From: Alisma plantago-aquatica
Taxonomy: Eukaryota; Streptophyta; Magnoliopsida; Alismatales; Alismataceae
Direction: 5' to 3'
Length of the DNA stretch: 64,000 nucleotides
Assembly: GCA_963693085.1 (NCBI GenBank)
Contig: OY856412.1
Coordinates: forward strand, 1,412,908,394 to 1,412,972,393
Part shown: piece after piece, positions 36,792-47,600 of the stretch
Position numbering within the stretch: position 1 is the stretch's first letter
Layout: each line of letters starts with the position of its first letter
Translations under genes and position numbers: made by a program
Notes under the pieces: generated by a model
The model's database searches: none
Told to the model about the DNA's origin: nothing
What the model saw: only the letters and a program-made list of their open reading frames with translations

Positions 36792-37785
36792 AGTAACAGT
36801 TTTTATTATGGGCTCTATTACACCATGACGAATCCTTCTTGTTGTTCTTCCTTGAATGTATTTCCTCCTCCTCTTTTTTAGATTCGCTCAAGGCCTCAAA
36901 ACTATTATTGGTGTCCAATATAGTTCCAACCCCCTGGGTCTTTGGAATGTCTTTCTTCTTGTATCTCTTCCTCCTAGAAGAGGCAATAAACTCCCCTTCT
37001 TCATTACCATTTCCTATGTTGGCTGGTGTACCTAGGGGTTGGTTCCTCTTCTCCACCTCATGTTTGTCCGTCCTAATTGTTCTTACTAGCATCTCTACCA
37101 TTTGATGTATCTATTTGCCATTGTCAACCCCATTAGTGTGATCATGTTATTTCCCAGTTGTATCTGTTTCCTAGTTCATTTTAGTTGTAGGTTGAGGGCC
37201 TTCAGAACCACCTTGCTTCTCCCTCCACACTGCCTTCTCCTTGACTAATTGAGTAGTCTCTCCATTATCACATTGTCTATCACCATGTTTGAACACTATG
37301 CAAAATTTATACTTAGTAGGGATATGGTTGCATAGGATAGTGATAAGAATAGAATACCTACCTCACACATCTAGCTACACCACTGCCGATGTCTATCCTT
37401 CAGCTTCAAGCTCCACCAGAACGTGCACGTCCTCTCCTTCTTGTGAGCATTTGTCTATATGAAAAACTATGCTTGTTCCACTGCTATAGTGTTGACCACC
37501 ATCCTCATCCAAGTCCACCCTAAATTCTTCAGTGTGATCCACATCAGAATAAATTTGAAGATGTCCTTCTTTAGTTTGTCACAGAAAGTGTAGTCCTTGG
37601 TGATGACAAGTTGGTGATCAAACCAGTGAGGAACCATCTCCAGAGCCTCCCTCTTGTGATCAGCATTTGTGAATGGAATGAGGAATATCTCGTTCTCCCT
37701 TGTTAGCATATTGAAGGACCGTTTGGGTCTCCATGTCTGCCACACCCATGCTTGTAGGTGTGGGTAGTACAACCTCTTCCACATC

Positions 37786-37800
37786 AAGTAGACCATGATT
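37786..37800. repeat. Left target-site duplication of the poly(A) retroposon
   Basis: AAGTAGACCATGATT, repeated exactly at 39652-39666. Joining the flanks restores continuity of the LINE-3 ORF1 text. Confidence 0.95.
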
Positions 37801-39651
37801 GCTTCTCTCTAGGGTTACGGCTCTGCCTTCTCTCTAGCTTCTCTCTAGAGGCCGCTGCTGGGGGAGGGGGATGACTCCTCAGAGCCTCCCTCCCCCTGGA
37901 CTAACCACGGATGTGAGGATCTGAAGTTGGTAGAACCCTCTCTTGAGTTAGAACTAGCGTCCGATCGGTTCAAAGAAGAGTCCTCGCCTACCTGCTGGTT
38001 GCAGAGGGGATGCGCGACAAGGTTTAGAGTGAGTGGCGTATGGTGTCTCAATTCATCAAATCCAATCCATTCAAGTGTGATGGATGGATAGATTTGTACC
38101 ATCCCAGCTCTGATCTCTTGCATTGTTGCTCCACCGTGGATGAATCTAGAGGCCACCTCGCCTCTTCCTTCACTCGCTCCTGCTCGCCCAATGTAGAGTG
38201 CATATCGGTTACGGGATGTTGACGCTTCTTGGGATCATTTGGATCTTGTTACGACACTTTGGTGGCGGAAAGGGCTCACTCGCTCAACTTTTGTCCTCGA
38301 CTGGCTTGGTACTCCACCTAATATGCATTGACATCATTCATCTCTGACTTGCGTGAGTTGATGTCCAAGATGAGGTGGTCCTTGACAGGTTCTCTGTTCC
38401 GGTGGCGGTCTCTGCTTTTCAGCAAGGATCTGCTACTACTAGCATCGGAGGTCTTTCCCCGACGGTCTTACTTCTTGTGGTGCTGCAGGCTGCTGGAACA
38501 CCCCATAGGTGCCTGATGATATGCTGCTGAGACATGGAAGCAGGTTAGGCTGCATGAGGGAGCATGGTTTCGACAAGCATGGCCTTAGTTTCCACCAGGT
38601 GTTGCGTCGGTGACGAGTCCTGCTACTTCACGGGGTATGGCTCGCTCTCCTGATGTTGCCTTCCACGACATGTGTGCTCCGGTTTTGGCGACAGGTTCCT
38701 GTTGCTCGCCGGCGTCTATGACAGAGGAATATTGATCAATCAAGGCCACTCCCTGCGGCTGTGAGATGGAGCACCCTCTAGGTGTTTGGCGATATGCCCT
38801 TTGCATGTAAAGGCATCGGGTTAAGGATGGAGGTGTCTTTCCATCCTCTCATTTTTGGCGTTCTTTTACAGGACAATAGCAGAATGGTCACCAAGGGAGT
38901 TGAAGAAAGGATGCTAGATTCCCCTTCACTTTCTTTGTGATTGTTTATCTTCTACCTATCTACCTCATCTAGTTGCCTGATTTCTTATCAGTGTGCTCAA
39001 TGGTAGTTTATTTGCCTCTATTCTTCTTCCGACTAACTTCAAGGAATGATTTTATTACTAAGTGTGAGGGAGGATTGGTTGGCAAGTGTGTTGTTGTTGG
39101 GTCATCCTGGTCAGTTGTGTTGGCTTCCTTCATGAATAGATGGTTTGGCAGTGTGTTTTTTGTTGCTGCAGCTGGTTCCTCACCTTTTGGGTGTTTGGGG
39201 TGGTGTTGTTGTGCTTACAGTAGATTCAATCAAGGAGTAGGGTTTGACACTGCTGTTTGGTCTCTGGCTGCTTTGTAGAATGTGCTCGCTCTTCCGACTG
39301 ATGTCCTGGACCTAGTCCGAGCCCTGGATTTCTCGAAGCCTTAAATTTGGGTGTAGGTGCTGAAACCCTAGTTTTCTGGGCCTATTGGGGTGCAGTCTGT
39401 CTGTAGTGTCTTTGTACTCATACTTTGTGGGTGGTTTTATGCTATTGAGTGCTTGGCTTTGCTTAAGGCTTCATGTCATTAGGTCGAGTTTGTTTAGGAT
39501 CTAAGCCTTATGTACAGATTCAGGGTTTGTGCTTTTTTGCCCTTAACTACTAGCTTGTTGGTATCAAGGTTTTTTTATCTTGCTGTAATGGGGTACTCTG
39601 TGCCCAAAGTTTTGGTAATATAGTAACACGCTTTTTGGACCGACCAAAAAA
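37801..39651 (+). mobile_element. Unclassified poly(A) retroposon, probably a non-autonomous LINE derivative
   Basis: 1.85-kb insert within LINE-3 ORF1, flanked by a 15-bp TSD and ending in A8-9 (39646-39653, shared with the TSD). It is clearly richer in GC than its host. The 5' end repeats CTTCTCTCTAG three times. The 3' end (…ttggtaatatagtaacacgctttttgg…) has the character of plant LINE 3' UTRs. No RT or endonuclease motif is visible in any frame, and the open frames are at most about 100 codons. It must have been moved by another LINE's machinery. A processed pseudogene is an alternative, but no host protein is recognised. Confidence 0.75.
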
Positions 39652-39666
39652 AAGTAGACCATGATT
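39652..39666. repeat. Right target-site duplication of the poly(A) retroposon
   Basis: Exact copy of 37786-37800 directly after the poly(A). Confidence 0.95.
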
Positions 39667-40101
39667 GTGTGTTCCCACACATTCTCCATCCAATTTAACT
39701 CCTCAGCATCCAACTCGACATGAACCTCACCATCCGCTGCCCTCGGTCTAGGGAACTCGATCTCTTTCCCCTTATGAACTAATGGCTTCTTGAGAACTTG
39801 GTTACATGCCTTCCTATTTGGTCCTTCTTCTTGCTTCTCCTTCGTCGATCCCTGGGTAGGTATCTCTTATGTTCCAACTCCATCCAATCTCGTGACCATC
39901 TTGTCACCACGCGAGTTCTGGCTCCTAGGTTTAGGGTTATGTTGTGGTGATGTGGGAGAGTGGTGGGTGGTATCAGGTTGTGGGGTATTGGGTTGGTGGA
40001 TGTCAGTGACTTGGATGACCGCTGACGTGGGTGTCTCACCCATGCTCATTTCCTGTCAGTCGCCTACGCAATTTCCAGAGCTAAACCTAGAAGGGGATGC
40101 A

Positions 40102-40145
40102 TTTGTATGTATGTATATTATGTGTGTATGTATGTATGTATGTAT
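40102..40145. repeat. (TATG)n tract 5
   Basis: Between the 5' end of LINE-3 and the 3' end of LINE-4. Confidence 0.95.
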
Positions 40146-40367
40146 TGGAATTTGGTAAATTTTATTCTGAACCCCAGTTGTGCTATGAAGCCTTCCAGCA
40201 TTGAGCTGTAGTTGTTCATTGACGTTCCTCTAGATCTTCCTTATATAGCAGTAGTCGATGAATAAATGTTGAGGGGTTTCAATTCTATTTCCACACAATA
40301 GATAGTTGGTAGATGAGTTCCTGTACCATTTCTGAATTTTATCCAAGGTAGGTAAGGAACACATGAA

Positions 40368-43276
40368 TTATACTATACAGATAGATGTTCCACTTAGGAA
40401 GCTCATATTACACCATATGAATCTCGATGTGTAGTTTGGATCACCTCTATTTCTTATCAGGTCACATGGGTTCATTTCCACATTCTTTAGCTTCCAATTT
40501 CCATCTATAGATAATGCAATGTGTTGTATGACCTTCAACCAGATGGTGGTCATATGATTAATCACCCTAGAATATCATTCTTTGGTGTTTGACTCAAAAT
40601 CTAGGCCTCTTGAGTACCTGCATCTCATCCATTTCACCCATACTGAGTCACCTTGCTAGAATTTGATAACTCTATCTAGTGTGACCCAGTCTGCAATCTC
40701 CATGGGTGTCTTAAGATCAACACCTCCTTCATCCTTGATTAAAGACAATATATTGTATTTCATTAGATGTGTGGTATTGGCCCAGATAAAACTAGAGATG
40801 GTGAGCTCCATTCTACCCACTATGGCCTTGGGGATCTCCTCTTGTTGAGCCCAGAAGATCAGTAGTCCTTCGATTGCAGATCTAGTGAGGATCATCCTTC
40901 CAGTCATTGAGGTTTTTGTTAGTGGCCAACTAAAAAACATCTCCTCTAATTTTTCCTACCATTCAGTGAAATCTCCGACCTTCATATTACCACCCCCAGT
41001 GGAAACCCAAAATATTTGTAGGTAGATAGCTCACCTCCATTCCCATCCATCTCTCATTGACATCCTTGCATCTTGCACAATTAACTGAAAGGAAGAGTTG
41101 GATCTTATTTTCGTTGGTCTTCAGTCCAATCTGTTCCCCAAAGTGAATCAGCAACTCCTTTAAGTGATGGAGAGTTTCGAGCTAGGCTTCGAGGAAAACT
41201 AGGACGTCATCTGCAAAGATGAGATGGTTGAGTACCTTAGTTCAATGGATCTCACATATTTCTATCTTATTCTATCAATCATACATGAAAATTATTTGTG
41301 TATAATACTCCATTATGATCATGATAACAAGGGGGATAAGGGATCCCTTTGCCTGATACATTCGGAGCCTATGAAGATCCCATTAGGATTACCATTTACT
41401 AGAACTAAATAGCTTGTTGTGCCTACACATTGCTTCATCGATGATATCCACTCCTATCTAAATCCCATTTGTTCCATAACCCATCATAGCTTCTGCCATC
41501 TTACACCGTCGAAGTCTTTGGAGACATCAAGTTCCAAGCACACCTTATTGTAACCTCTCCTAATTTTGAAGTCTAGAAATAATTCATCCGTGAGCGGTGT
41601 GCAATCACTGATATTCCTACATGAGATGAATGCCCCTTGGTTCTATGAGAAGATCAAAGTATCACCATCTTTAGTCGTTCTGCAAGTAGTTTGGCAAATA
41701 CCTTGTATTGGGCATTGTATCATACAATGGGTCTGACGTCTGTGAGGGTTTTTGTCGTCTTCTTCTTTGGGAAGAGTACCAAGAAAGTGTGGTTCACTTG
41801 TCTTAGCATACATCCTCCTTTCATGAACCAACTCTCACTCTCGTATAGGTCATCCTTTATGATGTCCCACACATCCCTATAGAAGTGGGCATTGAAGCCA
41901 TTAGGACCTGGTGATTTGCTTACCCCGATGCTACATATTGATGCTTTAATTTCCTCTTGTTTCACTTCCCTACACAGAATGTTGTTATGTGTATTGGTTA
42001 GTTTGTACCTTCATTTGAGACCTTCATCTGAAGCAATTGTGGTGGCATCCCCCTTGTTATATAGATTTTGATAGAAATTATTTGCTTGTATTCCCAGTTC
42101 CTCTTGGCTATTCATGATTGTACCATCTTTATTAACTAGTTCTAATATGGTATTTTGAGCTTCCCTTTTCCTAACAACATTATGATGTAACTTAGTATTG
42201 CGGTCGCCATCTTCGATCCACCTATATCTTCTTATTTTCCACATGAAACTCTCTTCAACTTTCTTCAGATATTTGAGCTATTTTTGAGCTTGAGTTCCTC
42301 TTTAATCGTTTGTTGTCTTAGAGGGTTTATCATCAATTTTTCCCTCATTGTGATGAGTTCTTTCTTCATTTCCTCTAGCAGCTTTGGGAAGTTAACAATG
42401 GTCCCTAGACCAGACTTTAAGATTCTTCTTTAGTCACATTCACTTTTTTACAAAAACAAAGAGTGGGTTGCCTGTGATCTCATATTTCCATGACTCCTCG
42501 ACTATTTCCCCATAACCATAAAAGTAGGTCCAGAAGATGACATACTGGAAAGGTTAGCTTATTCTTTCCTTCTCCTATAGTTTCATGATCAGGGTGCAAG
42601 ATCACTGATGTTGTCTCCACTTACTTTAATGGATGTGCTTGAAAGGTTATGTAACCATACGTTGTTCACCAAGGATCGGTCTAACTTGATAGCAATTCTT
42701 CGCTCAGGTTTACCTTTATTATTCCATTTCAAAAATCCTTCACTTGACATGGGGATATCATTGAGATCAATAGTGTTGATCATCTGGTTGAAGGATTTGA
42801 TAATAGCTTCTAGCACCAGTCTTCCCCCTTCTTCTCTAGTAATATAACATTGTTGAAATCACCCATAAGTATCCATGTTTCCTTGGTACATCTCAACCAT
42901 TTCATCAAGACTCTTCATAGTTCTTTTCCTTAAGTATGTAGGTTGTGAGTGTACACTGTTGAGAACCAGAAACTCAAACCACCCTGATTAGTGCATAACA
43001 AGGTGATAACATGCTCAAATTTCCCCTTCACCTCCACCTCCCAAACGTTTGGATTCCAGCCTAAGCATATTCTTCCTAAATCAATTTCTGCAAATAATTG
43101 GTCGTATGTAACCAGGCATTGGTAAAATTAAATGAAACACTCCCTACATTGCAACTTTTTATTTTAGTCTCTGTTATAGCCACCATTGATAATTCACTAT
43201 ATTTCATCCAATTTCTAGCCTCCCTTCTCTTCTCTGGTCTGTATATTCCTTTAACATTCCATACCATTATGGACAT
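40368..43276 (-). pseudogene. LINE-4 ORF2 (endonuclease, RT, zf-RVT)
   Basis: Starts MSIMVWNVKGIYRPEKRREA at 43276, seven bases after the ORF1 stop. Endonuclease pieces are at 42589-43276 (AITETKIK). RT begins near 42244 (YRWIEDGDRNTKLHHNVV), with SKSPGPNGFNAHFYRD at 41720-41965 and an intact active site LIFADDVLVF near 41200-41225. zf-RVT pieces are at 40368-40940. Numerous in-frame stops. No RNase H. Confidence 0.87.
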
Positions 43277-43282
43277 AGATAA

Positions 43283-44330
43283 CTATTTTGTATTCCTCAT
43301 CTTCCTAGTAGGATCCCTCTTCTTCCCTTTCCCTTTATCATCCCTCCCTTTCTGTTTAGATTTCTCTATTTCCAAAATCTCTCCTTCTTCCTTGTCTAAA
43401 TCAAAAAGAGCATTGAATGGGTTTGAGGACTCCTGATTTGCCTTCTTTGAGCTAGTTTGTTCAATCTCCCCTTCCTCCATTTTGTTTGTCTTCGGGGTCT
43501 TCTGTTTCTCTGGAATATACTTCTCCTTGTTCTTATTTCCATCGTTTTCCTTCCAAATCTTTTTTGGGATCTAGAAGCCATCCTCTAGGATCTTTTTTCA
43601 CTCTTGGGGTTTCAGTGGGCAGTCATCCTTACCATGGTAAAACACACATCATCCTATGCATTTCTTGGGAAGATACTCATAATTAATCTTGAATGGAATC
43701 TCCTTCTTCCCTAGAACATTCATCCAAATTGTGTCGGGTGCTTCCTCCTCAGCCTTAATTTTCATGAGAACCCTAGCTTCATCTGTCATTTTGTCCTCCA
43801 CTGGTCTGGTTTCCACATGTAGGACTTTCAAGACTATTGCAGCTATCGTGCCACCAGCCTTCTTGGTCCATGTTTTCCCATTGGAGGGAATACACATCCA
43901 TATTTGTATGAATGCGAGGGAGTCTCTTACCAGTGTGTCACCAAACTTGTATTCCTTGGTAATCACCAGATGGCTATCGAACCATCATGGACAGGTGTTG
44001 AGGCAGGTGTTCTTATCAGAGTCATTTGAAAACTGAATTATGAACATCCCCTCTTCCTTAGAGACAACATCAAACTCACCCCGTGGTTTCCAAACTTTCT
44101 TGATCCAGGCTAAGAGGTGTGGGTAAAAATATCACTTCCCCATGACGTAGATTTCCATCGAGAACTCCCAAATAGCTTTCATGTGACTATAATCCTCTAC
44201 CTCCAAATCCATGACTTCCTTGCCTTCTGACCTCTTAGGTTTAGGGAAGGATAAGTCAGTGCATTCCTTCATCTGGGAAGGAGTCCTCTTCACTACCTAA
44301 GTCCAAATTTTTTTCGGGTCTCCATTCCAT
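43283..44330 (-). pseudogene. LINE-4 ORF1 (DUF4283-like, CCHC knuckle interrupted by TGA)
   Basis: DUF4283-like part at about 43790-44130 (AWIKKVWKPRGEFDVV, WFDSHLVITKEYKFGD), aligned by eye with LINE-2 and LINE-3. The piece at 43649-43966 ends YLPKKCIG followed by TGA and then CVFYHGKDDC: TGA replaces the second knuckle cysteine, as in LINE-2. The C-terminal tail at 43283-43480 is charged (NPFNALFDLDKEEGEI). The true start is not certain. Confidence 0.78.
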
Positions 44331-44360
44331 CTTAATCTTCATTATGGCTTTGTCGGTGGG

Positions 44361-44391
44361 GTATGTATTTGTGTATGTATGTATGTATGTA
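44361..44391. repeat. (TATG)n tract 6
   Basis: Between the 5' end of LINE-4 and the 3' end of the LINE-5 fragment. Confidence 0.95.
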
Positions 44392-44514
44392 TCAAAATTA
44401 GGTAAATATATTCTGACTTCCTCCTAAAAATATAGGAGGTCAAGAGTTACATGTAGGCCCAACACCATACATCAGGGTACCCGAGTTACAACTCACTCAA
44501 CTAAATATTGTGCA
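44392..44514 (-). mobile_element. LINE-5: severely 5'-truncated LINE 3' end
   Basis: About 120 bases very similar to the 3' terminus of LINE-3 (33421-33500), including the CCTCC/GGAGG hairpin. It stops abruptly at a (TATG)n tract. This is the usual product of abortive target-primed reverse transcription. Confidence 0.85.
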
Positions 44515-44535
44515 AGTATGTATGTATGTATGTAT
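44515..44535. repeat. (TATG)n tract 7
   Basis: Between LINE-5 and SINE-3. Confidence 0.93.
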
Positions 44536-44631
44536 GGGATTAAGAGAGAAAGATTTCTCCCCCCTCTCCCATGCCCATGGCAAAGGCTGAATGCCTAGGA
44601 GGGTGGTAAATCAAGGTAGTTGTTGGGATGA
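44536..44631 (-). mobile_element. SINE-3, 5'-truncated
   Basis: The 3' half of the SINE-2 type (gggattaagagagaaagatt at its plus-strand left edge matches 28618 onward). Boxes A and B are absent, so it is truncated before the promoter. Confidence 0.7.
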
Positions 44632-44692
44632 GTATGTACATATGTACGTACGTACGTATGTAGGTATGTATGTATGTATGTATGTATGTATA
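44632..44692. repeat. (TATG)n / (TACG)n tract 8
   Basis: Right outer edge of the chain, about 60 bases with some TACG units. It lies 5' of SINE-3, so it is not the tail of any unit seen here and may be the original target microsatellite. Confidence 0.95.
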
Positions 44693-47600
44693 CAACCTCA
44701 ATTTAGTCACATTCATATTCAATATCATGATATTGAGGAGAATATTTGTAATACGGAGCATCAATCACTCGATATACTCAAATGAATACAAACCCAATTT
44801 CCTTCTCACATTTAGAAAATTCTACAAGGATATCAGTTTCTCTATTATAACTTATAAACACTGGGTTAGATGTACGATCATAGATCACTACATGAGTTAG
44901 GTTTCACTTTATTAAATTATCATTTTACTCATCTTTCATATCCAACCAGGAAGTAATGAAATACATAAAAACATGCTAATATACCAATTGACCATTAAAA
45001 ACTTGAAATCTCATTTAAAGAAAGTTACCATTCAAAGGAGGGTCCATTTGTATTAAAGGGGATCCATACCATATTGAGAAATCCCAAGATTTGTTCTTAC
45101 TAAACCCGACCAAGATTCACCAGGTTCAATCTAGATACATGACTAATATGATTTGTTATATGTTAGTCTTTGCAAATGAACCATACGATGATAAAGTCCT
45201 CAAAGGTTAAACTTTATCACAAAAAGGTGTGCATGTATTCTTATTTGAGTAATAACTAAGTTGTAACATTTTTTCTATAAGGTAACTATAACAACCTAGA
45301 ATTTTCTCTCTCCTCTGGCTATGGACACTTTGACTCATAATGCACTCAATTTGAATCTATGACCTCCCTAATAATCAATTGGATGTGTTAGATTATAATT
45401 TGCTCAATTGTTGAGATATGATTGATAAATTATAAGATGAACTCATTTGTATAAGGTTGAGTGCTAAATTAACTTTGAGGATGGATTTGAATTTTTTAAA
45501 CATATAAATATCTTGATATATATTTCAATGAATCTATACAATGAAGAGGAGGAAATTTTGGATCCAATGGTGAAGATTTCACCTAAATCCAATAATTTAG
45601 GTGAAAGTTATGGCCTTTGCAAGTTTTGCTCTTTTCTAACCTTTTTCACTTATTTTTCTTTCTTTTACTCCTCCTTTTATTTCTTTGGCCTCCGCCTTTT
45701 CATCTCTTTCCTAAGACTGGCCTAGGACATGGACCTTGCTGAGACCAGGCACAACCAAGGCTGGGAGCCCCCCAACTTCTCGATCGAGTGCCCATGGATC
45801 AGGGGCGGATCAGACGGTTGGGGAGTCATCCCCAACCTCAAGCAGGAGTCAACGGCTAGAGTGGTGGCCATGCCCCTACTTCACCACCCCCATGGGCTTG
45901 TTTGAATTCTTTGACAATTTTTTCTTCACAAAAGTCCTCAAACACACCCCTACAACTTCACCCTTACTCTTATAAGTTGTTTTCATCATCAAACGAGGGG
46001 TATGGGACACCCATGTGGTCTCTTCGGTCATTGTGGTCGTGGCAAGGGAAGACCATGGGGTCTCATCCCTCTTTCCCTCTATAAAATCATCCTTTGAGTT
46101 CATGATCCTGCTTTACACCTCTCTATCAATCTTTCCTACTCGCTCGAGCCCTATTTCTCCCTTATCACTTTGCTTTGGCGAGCTTCTTGTTTGGGTGCCA
46201 CCACGGGGACTGCCTTTGGGTGTTTTCGCCCAGGCACCCTCACCCCCATAAAGGTCTCCATTGGGTCTGTGTGAAAGAACCACAGTAGGGACCCATGCTT
46301 GCATGATCATTAGACACCTCCCTCCCTTCATGCTCCATCTCTAGTGAAGGATGCCACCGCGCTGCTGTCGCGCACAACCCCCACCCTCTTGTGGGTCGAA
46401 TCCAGTGAGGGTGATGACTCCGTGACCATTGATTGATGCCAACAGTCTGTGATGGACCTAGATCAAACAACCCAGATCAAAGGGCCTATCCTCTCTCTCA
46501 ACTTATCTTTTGTTGACTAGTCAAAGAACAACTTTGGACCCGCACCCCACTCATGTAGGGTCCCATGACAAAATGCCAATCCAAGAGTTCCATGTCGCCT
46601 TTGTCATGGTATAATATCTCTCCCTCTCTATGTTTAATGCTAGATCTTGCAAAATTCATAGAAAATTATTAATAACTTGAAATGGGACATATTATTTATG
46701 AAAATCGATGCACTCTATGAGATCTATCCAATGAACTTTGTTTAAGAATCAAATTCCTTTTGTAGATCTTTTTATGTTGAAAATGGAATCAAATGCATCT
46801 CTTTTACATGTTTAATGGTGATTTATGCTCAGCCATGATCATATGATGCACCCACTTTCTCTTTGTGACCCTAATTAGTAACCTATGATATCTTATACTA
46901 TATAAATCGAACTTGATCGTGCCATGCTCTATTAATGACTCTTATTCATGAAATGGACCATGGAATATGTATCATATGGACTTTGATGCTAATAATCATT
47001 ATCTTGATACTAAACTTGATAATATGAACTCAAAATCATTATGTTTGATCTAGGTCACTAAAGTTTCATGCTTTGATCACCGAAATGATTTATGGATCAA
47101 TCTTGGTCATTATTATGACTAAGTACCCTATACATGGCATTGAAATGTGAACTAATGTGCATGTTGTTATATTTGAAATCTAACCATGTATAAATGTCAC
47201 CCTAATGGTCACACGTGCTATTTTATACTTCAAATTAGTAACTTGTTGATATTTATGGAATTTAATATATCTTGATCTATCTTTTACTCTAGTGATGACC
47301 ATCTTGCATGAAAATGACTAAATATGACTTAAATGGATGACATGATGATTAAGACTTTAGTCATATTCAATCTTATGATTTCCCTATTGAGATCCATGGA
47401 ACCTAAGTTGGAAATCCCTAATCCTGTAAGGATGTTTAACCCTAAGTAAAATGATATATGATCTAGTATGTAGCTTGATGATGATATTGCATAAATGTTG
47501 GGGATGTCAAAATCAATCATCGTGATTAATATAACTTAGATTAGGTGAAACATCCACCCTTGATGATATGTTTAAGATGAGTTAAGTGTTGTGATGTTCA

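Larger units (their letters stand above)
36766..40049 (-). pseudogene. LINE-3 ORF1, interrupted by a retroposon
   Basis: Starts MSMGETPTSAVIQVTD at 40049. It runs through a decayed proline-rich part to ELNWMENVWEHT at about 39670 and continues after the insert at 37796 (MVYLMWKRLYYPHLQAW). The DUF4283-like part includes WRPKRSFNMLTRENEIFLIPF and WFDHQLVITKDYTF. The knuckle near 37268-37330 reads YKFCIVFKHGDRQC: the first cysteine has become tyrosine, the others remain. The C-terminal part (36766-37101) is lysine/glutamate-rich, as in LINE-4. Confidence 0.8.
33423..40101 (-). mobile_element. LINE-3, near full length, split by a poly(A) retroposon
   Basis: Minus-strand LINE, about 4.8 kb after subtracting the insert at 37801-39651. 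Same domain plan as LINE-2 and LINE-4. Its 3' end (33423-33500) resembles LINE-5 closely, with a CCTCC/GGAGG hairpin and the TGATACATACATA tail. ORF1 and ORF2 are both broken. Confidence 0.9.
40146..44360 (-). mobile_element. LINE-4, near full length
   Basis: Minus-strand LINE of about 4.2 kb with ORF1 and ORF2 homologous in plan and sequence to LINE-2 and LINE-3. The 3' end keeps the GGGGTTCAGAATA...TTTACC motif next to the (TACA)n tail, but I cannot see a complete hairpin. Frames are broken by stops. Confidence 0.9.

Noticed and set aside
45736..46251. GC-rich stretch with open frames as a host gene
   Set aside because: No motif, no splice pattern, frames on both strands; more likely LTR body.
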